Source of the DNA: Planctomycetota bacterium
GTDB taxonomy: Bacteria > Planctomycetota > MHYJ01 > JACPRB01
NCBI GenBank assembly: GCA_016200125.1
Contig: JACQFK010000093.1
Location: forward strand, 1 to 5,241
Direction of reading: 5' to 3'
DNA: 5,241 nucleotides
The position numbers and the translations under genes are program-made. Positions 1-5,241 of this stretch are shown piece by piece (within the stretch, counting starts at the first letter, position 1; each line of letters begins with the position of its first letter). Below the pieces are notes generated by a model that was not told the DNA's origin, made no database searches, and saw only the letters and a list, made by a program, of their open reading frames with translations.

Positions 1-222
1 ATCGAGCTGTGGACCCTGGCCGAAAGCATGGGCGGCGTGAAGTCGCTCCTCTGCCAGCCCGCGACGATGACCCACGCGTCGGTCGACCCCGCCATGCGCC
101 GCCAGGTCGGCATCAGCGACGGCCTCATCCGGCTTTCGGTCGGGCTCGAGGACGCGCGCGACCTCATCCGCGACCTGGAGCAGGCGCTCGCGAAGGTCCG
201 GACCGCGGTCGCGGTGGCCTGA
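1..222 (+). CDS. Cys/Met-metabolism PLP-dependent enzyme, C-terminal fragment
   Basis: This is the last 73 residues of a trans-sulfuration enzyme of the Cys/Met metabolism PLP-dependent family (cystathionine gamma-synthase, cystathionine beta- or gamma-lyase, O-acylhomoserine sulfhydrylase); the rest lies before the window. Visible family signatures are AESMGGVKSLLCQPATMTHA at residues 7-26 of the fragment, and GISDGLIRLSVGLED at 37-51. The latter contains the Arg (fragment residue 44) that in this family binds the substrate alpha-carboxylate. The fragment ends with the usual amphipathic DLIRDLEQAL helix. The PLP lysine and the residues that separate synthase from lyase lie outside the window, so the exact reaction cannot be assigned. 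A nearby siroheme sulfite/nitrite reductase makes a role in homocysteine or cysteine synthesis attractive, but that is inference. The TGA stop at 220-222 is three bases from the stop of the convergent gene. Confidence 0.93.
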   Translation: MELWTLAESMGGVKSLLCQPATMTHASVDPAMRRQVGISDGLIRLSVGLEDARDLIRDLEQALAKVRTAVAVA

Positions 223-225
223 GGA

Positions 226-414
226 CTACTTCTTCTCCTCTTTCTTCTTCCGGAAGCTGAGCCCGATCAGGACCGCTCCCGCCGCCAGCGAGACGATCGC
301 GGCGATCTTCTCGTGCTCGCCGAAGACCCCGAGGATCATCGAGTGGCGGTTGAAAAGGGGGAAGATGAAGGTCGTGGCGCCCAGCAGGATCAGGAACAGG
401 CCGGCGTTTCTCAT
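226..414 (-). CDS. small two-helix membrane protein, unknown function
   Basis: This 62-residue protein matches no named family that I recognise. It has two hydrophobic stretches, about residues 4-21 (GLFLILLGATTFIFPLF) and 38-54 (AAIVSLAAGAVLIGLSF). A short polar loop containing HEK separates them, and a strongly basic RKKKEEKK tail closes the protein. The positive-inside rule puts both termini in the cytoplasm with a short loop outside. It begins 9 bases after the stop of the DUF4202 gene, so the two are probably co-transcribed. The ATG lacks a clear Shine-Dalgarno sequence and translation may be coupled to the upstream gene. It resembles the many tiny inner-membrane proteins of GC-rich bacteria that have no known role. 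A real gene is supported by operon position and clean membrane topology; function is unknown. Confidence 0.68.
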   Translation of the reverse strand: MRNAGLFLILLGATTFIFPLFNRHSMILGVFGEHEKIAAIVSLAAGAVLIGLSFRKKKEEKK

Positions 415-423
415 CCCGAGAAT

Positions 424-984
424 CTACTTTCCGAGCGCCTTTTTCACAAGGCCCAGTTCGGCCGGGCCAAGCTCCAGCTGCAGCGCGCGCTCCCTCGCGG
501 CGGGCGACATCTTCCCCCAGCTCTTCCGGAGGATCTCGACCATCTTGTCCGGCTCGGTCTTCGCCGAGAACTCCGCGAACTCGAACTGGAGGAAGACGAG
601 GCAGGCCGCGTCCTCCAGCGTCTGTCCCTCGGCGTCGTCGGCCAGATTCTTCCGGATCAGGAGGCTCCGCGACTTCGCGACGGAGTCCTCCGCGTAGCCG
701 GCCTCCTTCATGATCGCGGCCAGCGCGTCGGCGTGGAACTTCTTCAGCCCCTCTCGCCACTTGAGGTAGCCGCCGCGCCCCTCGGGGTAGGAGGAACGCG
801 GCACGGTCCAGCGCCGCAGGTGCTGCGCGCGGGCGGCGAGCCGGAGCTCCTCGGACGCGGCGGGCGCGAGCTTCCCCACCCACTCGACCATCCGCCGGCC
901 GTAGAGAACCTCGTAACCCTTGGGATCCTCCGCGTTGGCGCGGTCGATCGCGGCACAGGCGTCGTCGTAGCGGGATCCGGCCAT
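424..984 (-). CDS. DUF4202 family protein
   Basis: This 186-residue protein matches my memory of the DUF4202 family, sometimes misnamed glutamyl-tRNA synthetase. Recognisable blocks are AIDRANAEDP (12-21), LYGRRMVEWVGKL (27-39), LAARAQHLRRWTVPRSSYP (49-67), GYLKWREGLKKFHAD (72-86), and QTLEDAACLVFLQ (121-133). The C-terminal part contains ILRKSWGKMSPAARERAL. Biochemical function is not established. It is almost entirely helical, and His55, His84 and Asp125 are spaced in a way that recalls HD-type metal-binding proteins; this is my inference. I prefer the ATG at 984 to the in-frame GTG at 1020 because the family motif begins just after it and the extra 12 residues look random. The purine run GGGGAG abuts this ATG, too close for a normal ribosome site, so a leaderless transcript is possible. 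The gene is first in a pair with the small membrane protein. Confidence 0.85.
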   Translation of the reverse strand: MAGSRYDDACAAIDRANAEDPKGYEVLYGRRMVEWVGKLAPAASEELRLAARAQHLRRWTVPRSSYPEGRGGYLKWREGLKKFHADALAAIMKEAGYAEDSVAKSRSLLIRKNLADDAEGQTLEDAACLVFLQFEFAEFSAKTEPDKMVEILRKSWGKMSPAARERALQLELGPAELGLVKKALGK

Positions 985-1019
985 CTCCCCAAGTGTACGG
1001 AGCCGTCCCGGAAAGTCCA
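985..1019 (-). promoter_or_regulatory. possible promoter of the DUF4202 gene (near-leaderless)
   Basis: On the minus strand TGGACT (1019-1014) lies 16 bases before TACACT (997-992), which fits 4 of 6 bases of each sigma70 consensus. The predicted transcription start falls at about 984-986, at or next to the chosen ATG, so the mRNA would be leaderless. This is weak evidence from consensus matching only. Confidence 0.27.
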
Positions 1020-1038
1020 CGGTCGCGCTCGGGAGGAC

Positions 1039-1067
1039 TGGAATCCAGGGATGCGGCCCCCTATCAT
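1039..1067 (+). promoter_or_regulatory. weak candidate promoter for the 1092 gene
   Basis: TGGAAT (1039-1044) and TATCAT (1062-1067) are separated by 17 bases in the divergent region upstream of the 1092 gene. The -10 matches 5 of 6 consensus bases but the -35 is poor. A start near 1074 would give a leader of about 18 bases that still includes the Shine-Dalgarno sequence. Confidence 0.2.
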
Positions 1068-1091
1068 GGCCCGGACGGGATAGGAGGGACG

Positions 1092-1670
1092 ATGGCCGAT
1101 CTGAACGAGCCGTATGACTGGGCGCAGGTCACGGCGCTCGGCTACAAGGGCCAGAAGCAGAGCGAGATCGTCGCCGCCTTCCTGGGAACCCCGCTCAAGG
1201 TGAAGATCCTCCCCGGCACCCGTCTCTGCCGCGGCAACTTCGGCAAGGACCTCCGTGAGCCCATCACCGCCTGGTGGAGCTACTTCTCGATCCCCTCGGG
1301 CGCCATGGGCGCGAACAACGACGTCGGCTTCGCGACCCGGGTCAGCTTCGCCCGGACGATGCGCGTCACGGTGCGGGAGGTGATACGGCTCTTCCTGGCC
1401 GTCTCGGAGGACTTCAACAGCCTCGAGTGGCTGGTCCGCATCAAGCTCATGCAGCCCGTCTGGGGCTGGTACGGGGCCGCGGCGCAGCAGGCGCGGCTCA
1501 ACACGGGCGGCACGAGCGCCGTGAAGGCGGGCGAGGGAAAGGGGACCACGAAGAACATCCCCGGCCACGGCTACCAGTTCTATCTCCCGAACCTCACGCC
1601 GAAGCTCTACACGATGGAAGATTCGATCGAGATCCAGAAGATCGAGTCGGGCCTGGAGAATCCGGTCTAG
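1092..1670 (+). CDS. conserved-looking protein of unknown function
   Basis: This 192-residue soluble protein belongs to no family I can name. The ATG at 1092 follows a strong Shine-Dalgarno sequence, GGAGGG at 1083-1088. Upstream in-frame codons reach a GTG at 993 but would run across the divergent promoter region. Notable segments are GYKGQKQSEIV (17-27), a beta-rich LPGTRLCRGNF (40-50), an aromatic ITAWWSYFSIP run (58-68), a helical VREVIRLFLAVSEDFNSLEWLVRI block, WGWYGAAAQQARLN, and a C-terminal GHGYQFYLPNL. There is no signal peptide or membrane helix. The TRLCRG strand, the WWSYFS segment and the late QFYLPN strand loosely recall ADP-ribosyltransferase-like or TNT-like folds, but I cannot show the catalytic residues, so this is only a speculation to test. 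Its TAG overlaps the stop of the convergent gene in the palindrome CTAG. Confidence 0.75.
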   Translation: MADLNEPYDWAQVTALGYKGQKQSEIVAAFLGTPLKVKILPGTRLCRGNFGKDLREPITAWWSYFSIPSGAMGANNDVGFATRVSFARTMRVTVREVIRLFLAVSEDFNSLEWLVRIKLMQPVWGWYGAAAQQARLNTGGTSAVKAGEGKGTTKNIPGHGYQFYLPNLTPKLYTMEDSIEIQKIESGLENPV

Positions 1671-2245
1671 GACAGGCGGGCGAGCAGCGACGAGACGTCG
1701 CGGCCGGGGTCGGCCGAGGTGACCTGCACCGAAAGGCGGGCGCGCGGATCGGCCGAGATGCGGCTCAGCTCGAAGTTCGACGGATAGACCTTCGCCAGCG
1801 CCGCCGCAAGATCCGAGCGCAGCGCCTGGAAGGACTCCTCGGTGTTCGGCGCGTTCAGCCGGTCGTTCGCGATGAAGACCGCCGCGCCGGCCCTGAACTT
1901 GAGCTTCCCCTGGAACTCGGGCTCGTTCTCGAGCTTGACGCAGGCGCCGAGCGCCGCGCGGAACGCGCCGGCAATGCGGTCCGAGAGCCGGCCCGGCGCG
2001 GAGGTCTTGCGGTTGTAGAGCAGGCCGAGCGGCCCTTCCATCGAATCCATGCAGTAGTCCGCCTCGTGGGCGACGAGCACGACCCCCGGGCTCTGCGGAA
2101 GGTGGCCGTAGTCGGCCACGTCGACCAGCATGCCCTCCACGGCCTGCTTCTGGATCCAGCGGTGGAACACCGGGATGAAGGCCTCGGGTGGAGCCGCGGC
2201 GGGGTTCTCGGCGAAGAGCTTGACGCAGAACTTGTGGAGATCCAT
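1667..2245 (-). CDS. conserved hypothetical protein co-operonic with nitrite/sulfite reductase
   Basis: This 192-residue protein starts 7 bases after the reductase stop codon, so the two are almost certainly one transcript and probably translationally linked. A modest AGGG lies about 6 bases before the ATG. I have the impression of similar uncharacterised proteins in other bacteria but know no assigned function. Segments that look conserved are AFIPVFHRWIQ (22-32), MLVDVADYGHLP (39-50), GVVLVAHEADYCMD (54-67), GPLGLLYNRK (71-80), FIANDRLNAPNTEES (124-138), and DPRARLSVQV (166-175). It appears to be an alpha/beta cytoplasmic protein, without a signal peptide, membrane helix or cysteine cluster; Cys7, Cys65 and Cys102 are isolated. 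The operon position suggests an accessory role to the reductase, such as assembly, electron delivery or regulation. That is inference. Confidence 0.85.
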   Translation of the reverse strand: MDLHKFCVKLFAENPAAAPPEAFIPVFHRWIQKQAVEGMLVDVADYGHLPQSPGVVLVAHEADYCMDSMEGPLGLLYNRKTSAPGRLSDRIAGAFRAALGACVKLENEPEFQGKLKFRAGAAVFIANDRLNAPNTEESFQALRSDLAAALAKVYPSNFELSRISADPRARLSVQVTSADPGRDVSSLLARLS

Positions 2246-2252
2246 CGCTGCC

Positions 2253-4469
<2,217 letters not shown>

Positions 4470-4536
4470 GCGACGGCGTCCTCCTCGAGGGGATGGGATG
4501 CTACCACAAGGAACGCCCGGGGGCCAAGCGCCCATT

Positions 4537-4548
4537 CCCGGCGCCGGG
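4537..4548 (-). other. 12-base perfect palindrome in the reductase leader
   Basis: CCCGGCGCCGGG is perfectly self-complementary and falls within the predicted 5' leader of the reductase mRNA. It could form a very stable short stem or a protein site. There is no following U-run, so it is not an obvious intrinsic terminator. Confidence 0.3.
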
Positions 4549-4574
4549 CGGGGCCGATGCATAAAAACTATATC

Positions 4575-4596
4575 TATATGAGTGTATATGATATGA
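4575..4596. repeat. helically phased TATATGA direct repeats (possible operator)
   Basis: TATATGA occurs at 4575-4581 and again at 4585-4591, exactly 10 bases apart, and ATATGA recurs at 4591-4596. The repeats overlap the predicted -10 of the reductase promoter. One-turn spacing is what a repressor bound on one DNA face would use, but low complexity of the AT-rich tract could produce it by chance. Confidence 0.35.
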
Positions 4597-4610
4597 TCCG
4601 CCGCCGTCAA
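4583..4610 (-). promoter_or_regulatory. sigma70-like promoter for the reductase operon
   Basis: On the minus strand TTGACG (4610-4605) is followed after 16 bases by TATACA (4588-4583). The -35 matches 5 of 6 and the -10 matches 4 of 6 consensus bases, and the AT-rich island favours melting. The transcript would start near 4576 and give a leader of about 107 bases before the ATG at 4469. Consensus matching only; other registers in the island are possible. Confidence 0.45.
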
Positions 4611-4664
4611 GGGGCCGGCCCGGCCGTCCCTGAATCGGGGTCTGGAGCGGCGGGGACGGGTTGC

Positions 4665-4674
4665 GAGTATACTC
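4665..4674 (+). promoter_or_regulatory. palindromic -10-like element before the kinase gene
   Basis: The perfect palindrome GAGTATACTC contains TATACT (4668-4673), a 5 of 6 match to a -10 box. No convincing -35 lies 16-18 bases upstream. Transcription would begin about 4680, only some 7 bases before the ATG at 4687, which fits the lack of a Shine-Dalgarno sequence there. Confidence 0.33.
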
Positions 4675-4686
4675 TTTGCACCACAC

Positions 4687-5241
4687 ATGGCCGGAAAAGA
4701 AGGGCCGGACTTCGGCAAGCTCGCGGTGGCGCTGGGGTTTCTGACGCAGGGAGACCTGGACAAGATCCTCCGGATCCAGGCCGAGCTCCACCAGATCGGC
4801 GTCGACCGCCGCCTCGGCGAGCTGCTCCTCGAGAAGAGGCTCCTCTCCCGCGAGCAGGTCCTCCTCGCCCTCCGCGCCCAGGGCAAGCGCATCATGACCT
4901 GCCACGGCTGCAAGAAGAGCTACAACGTCCACCACTACAAGGCCACCGAGACCTACACCTGCAAGCACTGCACGGCGGAGCTCTCGCACCCCACCAAGCC
5001 GGTGACCCCCTCGGTGAGCGACTCCATCACGGTGGCCACCACGTCGCTCCGGAAGAAGTCCGGCAAGCCGCGGGTGAAGCCGACCGTCTCCCCCGAGCTG
5101 ATCAACCTCCTCTCGGGATACGAAATCGTGAAGCGCCTCGGCCAGGGCGGGATGGGCACCGTCTACAAGGCGCGCGACCTCATCGGCGGCCGCTGGGTCG
5201 CCGTCAAGCTGCTCGCCCCCTTCCTCGCCTCCGACGAGGAG
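4687..5241 (+). CDS. Hanks-type Ser/Thr protein kinase with N-terminal helical and zinc-ribbon domains, 5' part
   Basis: The first 185 residues are visible and the reading frame is still open at the window edge. Residues 9-67 are helical, with two related units, LAVALGFLTQGDLDKILRIQ (12-31) and LGELLLEKRLLSREQVLLAL (43-62). They resemble the N-terminal modules of type II secretion / pilus ATPases (MshEN-like). Residues 72-95 form a zinc ribbon with CHGC and CKHC (Cys72, 75, 92, 95). A polar Lys/Ser/Thr-rich linker (101-136) follows. The kinase domain starts near Gly144: the P-loop is LGQGGMGTVY (151-160) and the ATP-binding lysine is Lys174 in VAVK. The catalytic loop and activation segment lie beyond the window. 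The protein likely senses a signal through its N-terminus and phosphorylates protein targets. The ATG has no Shine-Dalgarno sequence, but the first domain begins immediately after it. Confidence 0.92.
   Translation, partial: MAGKEGPDFGKLAVALGFLTQGDLDKILRIQAELHQIGVDRRLGELLLEKRLLSREQVLLALRAQGKRIMTCHGCKKSYNVHHYKATETYTCKHCTAELSHPTKPVTPSVSDSITVATTSLRKKSGKPRVKPTVSPELINLLSGYEIVKRLGQGGMGTVYKARDLIGGRWVAVKLLAPFLASDEE

Larger units (their letters stand above)
4470..4686. other. divergent intergenic region with AT-rich island
   Basis: This 217-base gap separates the reductase from the kinase. It contains an AT-rich island at 4559-4598 in otherwise very GC-rich DNA, a perfect 12-base palindrome CCCGGCGCCGGG at 4537-4548 that would fold in the reductase leader, the reductase Shine-Dalgarno sequence (4479-4486), and a 10-base palindrome GAGTATACTC at 4665-4674 just before the kinase. 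I see no small gene or known riboswitch consensus in it. Confidence 0.8.

Noticed and set aside
223..260. Pyrimidine tract after the PLP-enzyme stop as a terminator
   Set aside because: The tract encodes the RKKKEEKK tail of the convergent small protein and has no preceding stem-loop.
985..1020. GTG start at 1020 for DUF4202
   Set aside because: The 12 added residues lack family similarity, no Shine-Dalgarno sequence precedes the GTG, and a plausible promoter overlaps this stretch.
993..1091. Upstream GTG start for the unknown plus-strand gene
   Set aside because: The ATG at 1092 has a well-placed GGAGGG, while the extension is Arg/Ser/Gly-rich and crosses the divergent promoter region.
4537..4548. 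Intrinsic terminator at the CCCGGCGCCGGG palindrome
   Set aside because: No T-run follows on either strand at the right distance, and the element sits in a 5' leader.
4470..4913. N-terminal extension of the reductase reading frame by 148 residues
   Set aside because: The extension runs antisense through the kinase start and the promoter region, is Arg/Ser-rich without domain character, and the ATG at 4469 has a strong GAGGAGGA ribosome site and begins at the expected family N-terminus.
4501..4989. 162-residue minus-strand open frame
   Set aside because: It is antisense to the zinc-ribbon kinase and has no recognisable motif or supported start.

Overview
The window is GC-rich, densely packed bacterial chromosomal DNA. 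Its features are short intergenic gaps, overlapping stop codons at convergent gene ends, a duplicated nitrite/sulfite reductase with a long C-terminal extension, and a Hanks-type Ser/Thr kinase with a zinc ribbon. This combination suggests a soil or sediment bacterium of the Acidobacteriota, Myxococcota or a similar GC-rich phylum. The sequence alone does not fix the phylum.

Layout. Positions 1-222 (+) hold the C-terminal end of a Cys/Met-metabolism PLP enzyme (cystathionine gamma-synthase / O-acylhomoserine sulfhydrylase family). Three bases later a minus-strand pair converges on it: a DUF4202 protein (984-424) followed by a 62-residue, two-helix membrane protein (414-226). A divergent intergenic region (985-1091) separates this pair from a plus-strand gene of unknown function (1092-1670). 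The stop codon of that gene overlaps the stop codon of a second minus-strand operon. That operon consists of a 738-residue siroheme/[4Fe-4S] nitrite/sulfite reductase (4469-2253) and, 7 bases downstream, a 192-residue conserved hypothetical protein (2245-1667). A 217-base divergent intergenic region (4470-4686) carries a striking AT-rich island with a sigma70-like promoter facing the reductase. A plus-strand Ser/Thr protein kinase begins at 4687 and runs off the window.

Function. The reductase makes sulfide (or ammonia), and enzymes of the PLP family at the left edge can use sulfide or cysteine to build homocysteine. The left and central parts therefore look like an assimilatory sulfur (possibly nitrogen) locus, with DUF4202 and the 192-residue protein as candidate accessory factors. 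The kinase is probably a separate transcription unit.

The points most worth a second look are: the near-mirror second cysteine tetrad in the N-terminal half of the reductase; its C-terminal GECAG plus HEPN-like helical fusion; the uncharacterised operon partner; the HD-like residue pattern in DUF4202; and the unusual N-terminal domains of the kinase. I saw no tRNA, rRNA, CRISPR array, insertion sequence or attachment site.
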